From contig JACOVB010000384.1 in the NCBI GenBank assembly GCA_016177555.1, forward strand, positions 1 to 6,734: a DNA stretch of 6,734 nucleotides, written 5' to 3'. Shown here in pieces: positions 1 through 5,679 of the stretch. The translations under genes and the position numbers were made by a program. Each line of letters opens with the position of its first letter. Within the stretch, counting starts at the first letter, position 1. The notes below the pieces were generated by a model, which saw nothing but the letters and a program-made list of their open reading frames with translations, did no database searches and was not told the DNA's origin. The DNA comes from Candidatus Rokuibacteriota bacterium. Lineage in GTDB: Bacteria > Methylomirabilota > Methylomirabilia > Rokubacteriales > CSP1-6.

Positions 1-253
1 ACTTCCCGGCCCTGGCTGTGCACAGAATCGGGATCAGGTATGACAGCATAGGACACAGCAGCGCCGAAACGCCAGGGGCGGACGCCTGGGCTCTTCGTCC
101 CGCCGTCCCGCTTCGGCCTCAGCGATCTCCGGGATGAGCAGGCTCGACTCGGGCGGCCACCGGCCGCCGTCGCCGGCCCCCTCGCCTGGGAAGGACACGG
201 CGCCCGAACGCCTCACCCCACCCTCGAGATCGATCGCGCGCCCGGTCACGAGC
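1..253. other. Left-edge region without a supportable gene
   Basis: I see no gene I can support here. On the minus strand an open frame of 71 codons runs from a GTG at 249-247, only 4 bases after the arfB stop, to a TGA at 36-34. Its product is rich in Arg, Gly, Glu and Pro, ends in a Cys-Cys-x-x-x-Cys-Cys cluster and matches no family I know. Spacing fits translational coupling to arfB, but long open frames arise by chance at this GC content. The only other visible structure is a perfect 10-base palindrome, CTGTGCACAG, at 16-25, and a short CCAGG/CCTGG inverted repeat near 71-88 without a T tract. Confidence 0.5.
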
Positions 254-685
254 TCAGTCGCCTTCGCCCGGCCGCGCCCGCCAGCGCTTCACGGTCCCCC
301 GGCGCTTCTTCCCCGTCAGCCGCCGCTGGCCGGCGCTGATAGGCGGTGCCGTCTTCACCCGCCGGCGGGGCGGGGCGAGGGCGGCCCGGACGAGGGCGGC
401 GACCTTGGCCCGCGCGTCCTCCAGGTTGCGCGCCTGGGTGCGCGTCGCCTGACTCGTCACCACCAGCCGGCCGGCGGCATCCAGGCGGTGGCGGGCGAGG
501 CCGCGCAGGCGGGCGCGGGCGGCGTCGGACAGTCCCTCCACCGCGGCGAGGTCCACGCGCAGCTCGATCTTGGTCGCGACCTTGTTCACGTTCTGGCCGC
601 CCGGACCCGAGGCCCGGACGGCGTGGACGGTGAGCGCCGACGGCGGGATGCGCACCGTGTCCGTCACGATGATCGCGTCGCCCAT
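254..685 (-). CDS. arfB: Alternative ribosome-rescue factor / peptidyl-tRNA hydrolase ArfB (YaeJ/ICT1 family)
   Basis: This is a codon-independent release factor that hydrolyses peptidyl-tRNA on ribosomes stalled without a stop codon. The 143-residue product is close to the E. coli ArfB length (about 140). The catalytic loop is clear: residues 24-36 read RASGPGGQNVNKV, with the GGQ at 29-31 whose glutamine positions the water for ester hydrolysis. The RF-1-like domain spans about residues 8-105. The C-terminal third (about 106-140) is a flexible, strongly basic tail rich in Arg and Lys, as in ArfB, where it enters the empty mRNA channel. It is too short to be RF1 or RF2 and lacks their codon-recognition domains. 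The ATG at 685-683 begins the conserved N-terminal strand. There is no Shine-Dalgarno sequence before it, but a TACAAT box lies 6 bases upstream, suggesting a leaderless transcript. It is divergent from the next gene. Confidence 0.93.
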   Translation of the reverse strand: MGDAIIVTDTVRIPPSALTVHAVRASGPGGQNVNKVATKIELRVDLAAVEGLSDAARARLRGLARHRLDAAGRLVVTSQATRTQARNLEDARAKVAALVRAALAPPRRRVKTAPPISAGQRRLTGKKRRGTVKRWRARPGEGD

Positions 686-691
686 GCGACC

Positions 692-697
692 ATTGTA
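692..697 (-). promoter_or_regulatory. Candidate -10 box for arfB (leaderless start)
   Basis: Read on the minus strand, this is TACAAT, five of six matches to the sigma-70 -10 consensus. Six bases separate it from the arfB ATG, so a start point about seven bases downstream would fall on or next to the A of the ATG. No convincing -35 box was found at 16-18 bases spacing; GTGACG at 713-708 is only 10 bases away. No ribosome binding site is present, which agrees with leaderless translation. This is inference from spacing. Confidence 0.4.
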
Positions 698-809
698 AGC
701 GGTGCCCCGTCACTGCCCTCACCCCGACGCCCGGCACCGACTCCGAAACGGGGAAGAAAGGCAGCACAAACGGCCTGCCCGACTGCGCCCGCTTTGTCTT
801 GTCCCGCGC

Positions 810-818
810 TGAGATAAT
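810..818 (+). promoter_or_regulatory. Candidate extended -10 promoter of the E-set protein gene
   Basis: The sequence TGAGATAAT contains a GATAAT hexamer (813-818, five of six matches to TATAAT) preceded by the TG-n extension that can compensate for a poor -35 box. The best -35-like sequence, TTGTCT at 794-799, is only 13 bases away, which is too close. A start near 825 would leave a short leader containing the ribosome binding site at 829-834. Confidence 0.45.
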
Positions 819-828
819 GGCCGCGGGC

Positions 829-834
829 AGGAGG
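829..834 (+). promoter_or_regulatory. Ribosome binding site of the E-set protein gene
   Basis: A full AGGAGG Shine-Dalgarno sequence sits 5 bases before the ATG at 840 and fixes that start. It is notable because the neighbouring arfB, deacetylase and dppB-like genes have no recognisable site. Confidence 0.8.
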
Positions 835-839
835 CCGGC

Positions 840-1232
840 ATGCTCCACAAACGTAAATTTCCGCGCGGCAAGGTCCGCGTCACTTTTGCCATGCCCGCGC
901 TGGAAGGCGTCACGGCCGTGTCGCTGTTGGGCGATTTCAACGATTGGAGCGAGACTGCCACACCCCTGGTCCGCGAAGCGGACGGCTCGTGGAGCGCGGT
1001 CCTGATGCTGGACGCCGGGCGGAGGTACCAGTTCCGCTACCGCGACGATCGTGGCGAGTGGCACAACGATTCGGCGGCGGACGCATACGCGCCCAACGAA
1101 TTCGGGAGCGACAACTCGGTGCTCGACCTCACGGTCGAGGCGGCGCCCGCGCCCCGGAACGCCTCCCCCGCCCGAGCCCGCTCGGGCCGCCCCGGGCCCC
1201 GCCCCGGATCCAGGAAGGCGAAAAAATCGTGA
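840..1232 (+). CDS. Stand-alone isoamylase early-set (E-set/CBM48-like) domain protein
   Basis: The 130-residue product is essentially one immunoglobulin-like early-set domain of the kind found at the N-terminus of glycogen-branching and debranching enzymes and in AMPK-beta-type glycogen-binding modules. The signature LLGDFNDWSE lies at residues 29-38 with the conserved Trp36. It is followed by the Gly-Ser-Trp turn (49-51), the YQFRYRDD strand (63-70), and DAYAPNEFGSDNSVL (81-95), which matches small bacterial proteins annotated as isoamylase early-set domain proteins. There is no catalytic GH13 barrel, signal peptide or membrane segment, so it is probably a cytoplasmic binding protein, perhaps for glycogen or another alpha-glucan. 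Residues 101-130 form a low-complexity Ala/Pro/Arg/Lys tail ending in KAKKS, likely disordered. The start is set by an AGGAGG at ideal spacing. No glycogen gene is nearby, so the ligand is unknown. Confidence 0.85.
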   Translation: MLHKRKFPRGKVRVTFAMPALEGVTAVSLLGDFNDWSETATPLVREADGSWSAVLMLDAGRRYQFRYRDDRGEWHNDSAADAYAPNEFGSDNSVLDLTVEAAPAPRNASPARARSGRPGPRPGSRKAKKS

Positions 1233-1288
1233 ACGGCGTCGAAGGCGCATAGGACACTCAAGAGCCCTCGCGACGCTCGCGGCAGGAG

Positions 1289-1303
1289 CCGGGGGACTCC
1301 CGG
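1289..1303 (+). other. Small hairpin before the deacetylase gene
   Basis: CCGGG (1289-1293) can pair with CCCGG (1299-1303), with a possible extra G-T pair, around a short loop. A second small stem, CGCGA/TCGCG, lies at 1269-1281. Both fall in the 91-base gap between the E-set protein gene and the deacetylase gene. There is no T tract, so termination is doubtful, and such short GC stems are frequent by chance here. Confidence 0.25.
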
Positions 1304-1323
1304 ACACCGCGGCCTGGTGCGAC

Positions 1324-2118
1324 ATGGCCCCGAAGCGACCTCACACGACCCCGACCCCCGGCATCCCTGAGCGCGGCGCGCGCCGGCACCGGACCGCCGC
1401 CGAGCCCCCTGCGCCGGCCTGCGTCCTGAGCATTCACGCGCACCCGGACGACCAGGAGTTCACCGTGGGCGGGACGCTCGCCGGATGGGCGCGGGCGGGG
1501 AGCCGGATCGTCACGGTGTGCATCACGAGCGGCGGGGCGGGGTCGAACCACGCGACGCCGTCCGACATGACACGGGCGCGGCTGGCGGCGCTCCGCGAGG
1601 ACGAGCAGAGACGGGCGTGCCAGGTGCTGGGCGTGGCCGAGACCATCTTCCTCCGCTACGAGGACGGAATGCTCGAGCCCACCATGGCGCTGCGGCGGGA
1701 GCTGACGCGCCTCGTCCGCCGCCACCGGCCCGACGCCGCGGTCTGCGGCGACCCGACGGTGCGCTTCTACGGCAAGAGCTACCTCAACCACCCGGACCAC
1801 CGGGCGGCGGCGGACGCCGCGCTGGACGCGGTGTTTCCCTCGGCGGAGACGCGGCTGATCTTCCCCGAGCTGCTCGACGAGGGGCTCGAGCCGCACCACG
1901 TCTCGCGCATCTTCGTCCACGGTGCGGACCGTCCCGATACCTTCGTGGATATCTCCACCACGCTTCCGGTGAAGCTCGCGGCGCTGCGCGAGCACAAGAG
2001 CCAGATGGGCGACTGGGACCCGGCCGAGATGCTCGCGGCCTGGGCCCGCGAGCAGGGCAAGCCGCGGGGCCTGGACGCCGCCGAGGCCTACCGGGTGATG
2101 GTGCTCGAGGGGCTGTAG
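1324..2118 (+). CDS. LmbE/PIG-L family zinc-dependent deacetylase
   Basis: The 264-residue protein belongs to the family that removes acetyl groups from N-acetylglucosaminyl compounds (MshB in mycothiol, BshB in bacillithiol synthesis, eukaryotic PIG-L, and others). The HPDDQE motif is at residues 40-45, after a short beta strand (VLSIHA). By homology His40 and Asp43 bind zinc and Asp42 is the general base. The second motif, NHPDHR at 155-160, supplies the remaining metal ligand, probably His159. VTVCITSGGAGS (about 61-72) is the usual strand and loop. There is no signal peptide, so it is likely cytosolic. The ATG at 1324 is chosen because no other in-frame start lies between it and 1051; it leaves a 35-residue Pro/Arg-rich N-terminal extension and has no ribosome binding site at normal distance. 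The substrate cannot be told: no thiol-cofactor or glycan genes are adjacent. Confidence 0.88.
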   Translation: MAPKRPHTTPTPGIPERGARRHRTAAEPPAPACVLSIHAHPDDQEFTVGGTLAGWARAGSRIVTVCITSGGAGSNHATPSDMTRARLAALREDEQRRACQVLGVAETIFLRYEDGMLEPTMALRRELTRLVRRHRPDAAVCGDPTVRFYGKSYLNHPDHRAAADAALDAVFPSAETRLIFPELLDEGLEPHHVSRIFVHGADRPDTFVDISTTLPVKLAALREHKSQMGDWDPAEMLAAWAREQGKPRGLDAAEAYRVMVLEGL

Positions 2119-2124
2119 GGGGCC

Positions 2125-2150
2125 GCCGAGGGGCGCGCGCCGCCCCCGGC
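2125..2150 (+). terminator. Strong GC hairpin after the deacetylase gene
   Basis: GCCG plus GGGGCG (2125-2128, 2130-2135) pairs with CGCCCC plus CGGC (2141-2146, 2147-2150), giving a 10-pair stem with one bulged A (2129) and a five-base loop CGCGC. It begins 7 bases after the deacetylase stop and precedes the next promoter. No T run follows, so it would be a non-canonical terminator or an mRNA 3'-end stabiliser rather than a textbook intrinsic terminator. Confidence 0.5.
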
Positions 2151-2205
2151 ACAGGAGGTGCCGACCCGCGCTGACGCCCGCATGGGCGCCGCGTCCCCTC
2201 GGTCC

Positions 2206-2235
2206 TTGACGCGGCTGACCCCGCGCCGTTAGCAT
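2206..2235 (+). promoter_or_regulatory. Candidate promoter of the ABC-importer operon
   Basis: TTGACG (2206-2211, five of six matches to the -35 consensus) is separated by 18 bases from TAGCAT (2230-2235, four of six matches to the -10 consensus). The expected start is near 2242, only about 6 bases before the dppB-like ATG at 2248, and no Shine-Dalgarno sequence is present. The message would therefore be almost leaderless. The site separates the transporter genes from the upstream deacetylase as an independent operon. Confidence 0.55.
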
Positions 2236-2247
2236 ACCCGCCACCCG

Positions 2248-3210
2248 ATGCGCACCTATGTGCTCCGCCGCCTCGTGCTCTTCGTCCCCACGCTCCTCGG
2301 GGTCTCGATCCTGATCTTCGTGCTGATGCGGCTCGTCCCCGGCGACATCGCCGAGATCCTCGTCTACCAGAGCGGCTCGGAGTCGAGCGCGATCCAGCAC
2401 CAGCAGATCCGGCAGATCCGGCAGGAGCTCGGGCTGGACCGCCCCGTCGTGGTCCAGTACCTGGCCTGGATGGGCGGCGCGCTGCGCGGCGATTTCGGCC
2501 AGTCCTACATGCAGCGCCGGCCGGTGAGCGACATTCTCCGCGAGCGCGTCCCGCGCTCCATCGAGCTCGCGCTCCTGACGCTCTCCATCGCCGTGGTCTG
2601 GGCCGTTCCCCTCGGCGTCGTCTCGGCCGTGCGCCAGAACGGCGCGCTCGACTACCTGGCGCGGGTCGTGAGCCTGAGCGGGTTGAGCCTGCCGCTCTTC
2701 GTCACCGGCGCCCTGATCCTCTACGGCCTGGGCCGGATCTTCCGCTGGATGCCGCCGCTGGAGTTCGTGTCTTTCACCGAGAACCCCCTGGAGAATCTCA
2801 AGCAGCTGATCTGGCCGGCGCTCTGCCAGGCGTACTACATCAGCGCGCCCATCTCCCGGCTCACGCGCTCCGAGATGCTCGAGGTGATCCGCCAGGACTA
2901 TGTCCGCACGGCGCGCGCCAAGGGCTTGAGGGAACGAGCGGTGGTGTATCGGCACGCCCTGCGGAACTCGCTCCTGCCCGTGGTGACCTTCATCGGGTGG
3001 TGGGGGGGGCGGCTGCTCGGCGGGCTCGTCATCATGGAGCTGATCTTCGTCGTGCCCGGCATGGGCACGGCGCTGGTCCAGGCGGTGAGCCAGCGGGACT
3101 ACCCGACGGTGCAGGCGATGATCTTCGTGATGGCGCTGGTGTTCCTCGCCGTGAACCTCGTCGTGGATCTCGCGTACGCCTGGCTGGATCCGCGGATCCG
3201 GTACGCCTGA
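2248..3210 (+). CDS. ABC importer inner-membrane permease, DppB/OppB type
   Basis: This is one of the two membrane subunits of a peptide/nickel/opine-class importer. The 320-residue length is usual for the family. The first membrane helix is at about residues 9-30 and runs into the hallmark LMRLVPGD (26-33). A periplasmic segment carries GDFGQSYMQRRPV, also typical. Further helices are at about 105-127, 140-160, 245-268 and 290-312. The cytoplasmic EAA-type loop that docks onto the ATPase begins at Glu209 and includes DYVRTARAKGL (217-227), followed by HALRNSLLP. It ends in LDPRIRY, the standard C-terminus. Its stop is one base before the next start, so the two permeases are translationally coupled. 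No ribosome binding site precedes it; a promoter ends about 12 bases before the ATG. The substrate is not deducible. A run of eight G lies at 3002-3009 inside the WWGG codons, with the frame intact. Confidence 0.95.
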   Translation: MRTYVLRRLVLFVPTLLGVSILIFVLMRLVPGDIAEILVYQSGSESSAIQHQQIRQIRQELGLDRPVVVQYLAWMGGALRGDFGQSYMQRRPVSDILRERVPRSIELALLTLSIAVVWAVPLGVVSAVRQNGALDYLARVVSLSGLSLPLFVTGALILYGLGRIFRWMPPLEFVSFTENPLENLKQLIWPALCQAYYISAPISRLTRSEMLEVIRQDYVRTARAKGLRERAVVYRHALRNSLLPVVTFIGWWGGRLLGGLVIMELIFVVPGMGTALVQAVSQRDYPTVQAMIFVMALVFLAVNLVVDLAYAWLDPRIRYA

Positions 3211-3211
3211 C

Positions 3212-4051
3212 ATGCTCGCTGCCGCCGGCCGCTTCGCCCTCCGCCAGCCCCTCGGCACCGCCGGCGCCCTGGTGGTGCTCGCGCTGGTCGCCGTGGCGGT
3301 CCTCGCCCCGCAACTGGCCCCCCATGGGCCCAAAGAGACGGCCTTCGCCCCGTACCTCGCCCCGAGCGGGGAATTTCCCATGGGCACGGACCAGGTGGGG
3401 CGCGACGTGCTCAGCCGCGTGATCTGGGGAGCGCGGCTGTCCCTCTACGTGGGGCTGGCCTCGGTCGTCGTCGGGATCACCCTCGGCGCGCTGTGGGGCG
3501 TGGCCACGGCCTACTTCGGCGGGATCAGCGATCTCGGCAGTCAGCGCGTGGTGGACAGCCTCATGGCGCTGCCGCCCATCATCCTGGCGCTGGCGCTGAT
3601 GGCCGCGCTCGGCCAGTCGGTGACCAACGTGATCCTGGCCCTGATCATCCTGCTCACGCCCACGGCGGCCCGGACGGTTCGCGCCGTCGCGCTGGGCATC
3701 GCGGCGGCGCCCTATATCGAGGCGGCGCGGGCGGCCGGCGGCTCGCACTGGCGGATCATCTTCCGCCACCTGATCCCGAACTGTCTCGCGAGCTACATCG
3801 TGCTCCTCACGACCAACGTGTCCTACGCCATCGTGGTGGAGGCCTCGCTGTCCTTCATCGGCGCGGGCGCCCCGCCGGACGAGCCCTCCTGGGGGGGCAT
3901 GCTCACGGCCGGCGTGCAGGCCATCGAGACGGCGCCGTGGATGGTATTCTTTCCTGGCCTGGCGATCAGCCTGGCCGTGTTCGGGCTGAACCTGCTGGGG
4001 GACTCGATCCGCGATGTCACCGACCCGCGCCTGCGCGGGGGTCTCGGCTAG
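3212..4051 (+). CDS. ABC importer inner-membrane permease, DppC/OppC type
   Basis: This is the second membrane subunit and forms a heterodimer with the preceding permease. The protein has 279 residues. It has an N-terminal helix (about 16-36), then the family signature MGTDQVGRDVLSR (57-69), which marks DppC/OppC subunits. More helices lie at about 73-98, 113-132, 137-152, 192-215 and 243-264. The ATPase-docking loop contains YIEAARAAGGSHWRII (168-183), close to the canonical EAARALGAS form, and is followed by HLIPN. SFIGAGAPPDEPSWGGML and the terminal GDSIRDVTDPRLR are also typical. The ATG at 3212 follows the previous stop by one base. There is no recognisable Shine-Dalgarno sequence, so translation is probably coupled to the upstream gene. 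The next gene starts 24 bases after the stop. Confidence 0.95.
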   Translation: MLAAAGRFALRQPLGTAGALVVLALVAVAVLAPQLAPHGPKETAFAPYLAPSGEFPMGTDQVGRDVLSRVIWGARLSLYVGLASVVVGITLGALWGVATAYFGGISDLGSQRVVDSLMALPPIILALALMAALGQSVTNVILALIILLTPTAARTVRAVALGIAAAPYIEAARAAGGSHWRIIFRHLIPNCLASYIVLLTTNVSYAIVVEASLSFIGAGAPPDEPSWGGMLTAGVQAIETAPWMVFFPGLAISLAVFGLNLLGDSIRDVTDPRLRGGLG

Positions 4052-4062
4052 CCGGGACCGAA

Positions 4063-4068
4063 AGGAGA
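4063..4068 (+). promoter_or_regulatory. Ribosome binding site of the solute-binding protein gene
   Basis: AGGAGA lies 7 bases before the ATG at 4076. This is the only good site in the operon, which fits a need for more binding protein than permease. No separate promoter is visible in the 24-base gap. Confidence 0.75.
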
Positions 4069-4075
4069 GACCGCC

Positions 4076-5677
4076 ATGAGGACCTCACGAGCGACCGCCG
4101 TGATCGCTGGACTGCTGCTGCTCACCGCGCTGGGCGCCCCGGGCGTGATGGGTCAGGAGAAGCCGCGGATGGGCGGCGTGCTCACGTGGTTCGACTACGG
4201 GGATCCCGGCCGGCTGGATGTCCACGCCGAGTCGCCGCTGGTCGTCCAGCAGGCCACGGCGGGTGTCTACAGCGGGCTCCTCCACTATGATCCCGAGGAG
4301 CCGGCCAAGGTCATCGGCGATCTCGCCGAGCGCTGGAGCATGTCCGCCGACGGGAAGACCTACACCTTCCACCTCCGCAAGGGCGTGAAGTGGCACGACG
4401 GCCAGCCCTTCTCCTCGGCCGACGTCAAGGCGAGCTTCGACCGGGTCCTGCACCCGGACTTCAAGAGCCCCAAGTGCGGCGCCTCGCTCAAGCCCATGGT
4501 GGCGAGCGTCGAGGCGGTGGACCCGAACACGGTGACGTTCCAGCTCAAGTTCCCGGCGGCGCCATTCCTGCCCTCGGTGGCCTCGGCCTGGTGCCGGATC
4601 GCGGCCAAGCACGTGCTGGCCAAGTACGGCGACCTCAACGCGCCCGAGGCGCAGATCGGCACGGGCCCGTTCAAGTTCAAGAAGTACGAGCGCGGCAGCG
4701 TGATCGAGTGGGAGCGCAACCCGAATTACTTCCTCCCGGGGCTCCCGTATCTCGACGGCGTCAAGCAGTTCATCCTGGTGGGCGGGCCCACCCAGGTGGC
4801 TGCGGCCAAGGCGAGCAAGATCATGCTCTGGGATGCCTGGCCGGCCATGCGGAAGACGCAGGCCGACGAGCTCAGGCGCGCGCGGGACGACGTGGAGATC
4901 TTCCAGACGTCGATCAACACCCTCTTCCTGATCTACCTGAACTCCACGAAGCCGCCGTTCAACAATCCGGACCTCCGGCGCGCCGTCAACCTCGCCATCG
5001 ACCGGCAGGATCTGGTCGCCAAGGCGCTGGAGGGCGCGGGCGTGCCCTGCGCCCTCCTCGATCCGAAGCTGCTCGGCGACTTCGCCCTGCCGCTGGACGA
5101 GGTCAACAAGCTGCCGGGCTGCCGCCAGCCCAAGGACGCAGACGTGGCCGAGGCCAAGCGGCTGGTCGAGAAGCACCACCCGGGAGGCCTCGACATCGAG
5201 GTGGCCACGCGCTCGGTGGGCAACTACGTGGACAGGGCGCAGCTCGTGCTGGCCCAGCTCCGGCGGATCGGCATCCGCGGCACGCTCAAGACCCACGAGA
5301 GTGCGGCCGGCTTCGCGGCCTTTGGCAAGGGCGACTTCACCATCATCGCCACCCAGGACCGGAGCATGGACGTCAACGACCCGTCCGGGGTCTTCCACAT
5401 CGCCTACACCACCCAGGCGGGCAGCAACTGGGGCCGCTGGTCTGACCCCAAGGTGGACGAGCTGGCCGAGCGCGCGCTCAAGGAGTCGAACCGCGACAAG
5501 CGCAAGGCCCTCTACTGGGAGCTCCAGCGCCACATCCTCGGCCGGGGCGACCACGCGTCCATCGCGGTGGCCTGGGTGGAGGGCTGGTTCTTCCAGGACA
5601 AGCGGCTGCGCAACTACAAGCCGGGCGTGACCACCTATGACAACAACACCTTCATGAAGGTCTGGCTCGCCCGGTAG
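4076..5677 (+). CDS. ABC transporter periplasmic solute-binding protein, family 5 (DppA/OppA type)
   Basis: This binding protein captures the substrate in the periplasm and delivers it to the two permeases encoded just upstream. The 533-residue product has a Sec signal peptide: basic MRTSR, a hydrophobic core (about 7-22) and a likely cut after Gly26. There is no lipobox cysteine, so it should be soluble in a Gram-negative periplasm. Family-5 landmarks are LAERWSMSADGKTYTFHLR with KGVKWHDGQPFSSADV after it (about 83-120), IGTGPFKFKKYERGS (194-208) followed by NPNYF, and LRRAVNLAIDRQDLV (about 300-315). The mature part has four cysteines (134, 173, 325, 349); two disulfides, 134-173 and 325-349, are possible but inferred. 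Peptides, nickel, opines, oligosaccharides and others are all possible ligands; nothing here decides. The gene ends the operon and meets convergent kbl. No ATPase gene follows. Confidence 0.95.
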   Translation: MRTSRATAVIAGLLLLTALGAPGVMGQEKPRMGGVLTWFDYGDPGRLDVHAESPLVVQQATAGVYSGLLHYDPEEPAKVIGDLAERWSMSADGKTYTFHLRKGVKWHDGQPFSSADVKASFDRVLHPDFKSPKCGASLKPMVASVEAVDPNTVTFQLKFPAAPFLPSVASAWCRIAAKHVLAKYGDLNAPEAQIGTGPFKFKKYERGSVIEWERNPNYFLPGLPYLDGVKQFILVGGPTQVAAAKASKIMLWDAWPAMRKTQADELRRARDDVEIFQTSINTLFLIYLNSTKPPFNNPDLRRAVNLAIDRQDLVAKALEGAGVPCALLDPKLLGDFALPLDEVNKLPGCRQPKDADVAEAKRLVEKHHPGGLDIEVATRSVGNYVDRAQLVLAQLRRIGIRGTLKTHESAAGFAAFGKGDFTIIATQDRSMDVNDPSGVFHIAYTTQAGSNWGRWSDPKVDELAERALKESNRDKRKALYWELQRHILGRGDHASIAVAWVEGWFFQDKRLRNYKPGVTTYDNNTFMKVWLAR

Positions 5678-5679
5678 CG

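Noticed and set aside
34..249. A 71-codon minus-strand frame starting with GTG 4 bases after the arfB stop, ending in paired cysteines
   Set aside because: The spacing suggests coupling, but there is no recognisable domain or ribosome binding site and the composition is typical of chance frames here. It is mentioned only as the content of the left edge.
134..817. A 227-codon plus-strand open frame over arfB
   Set aside because: It lies antisense to a protein with an intact GGQ motif and has an Arg/Pro/Gly-rich composition with no family signature.
2153..2232. AGGAGG at 2153-2158 overlapping a GTG that opens a 24-codon frame before the importer operon
   Set aside because: The SD-like sequence overlaps the GTG instead of lying 5-9 bases upstream, and the next ATG (2182) is too far. 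The frame runs through the promoter region and has no recognisable product.
1258..3387. A 709-codon open frame on the minus strand across the deacetylase and first permease genes
   Set aside because: The product is His/Arg/Gly/Asp-rich with no recognisable domain, while the opposite strand encodes two clear conserved families. It is a GC-driven shadow.
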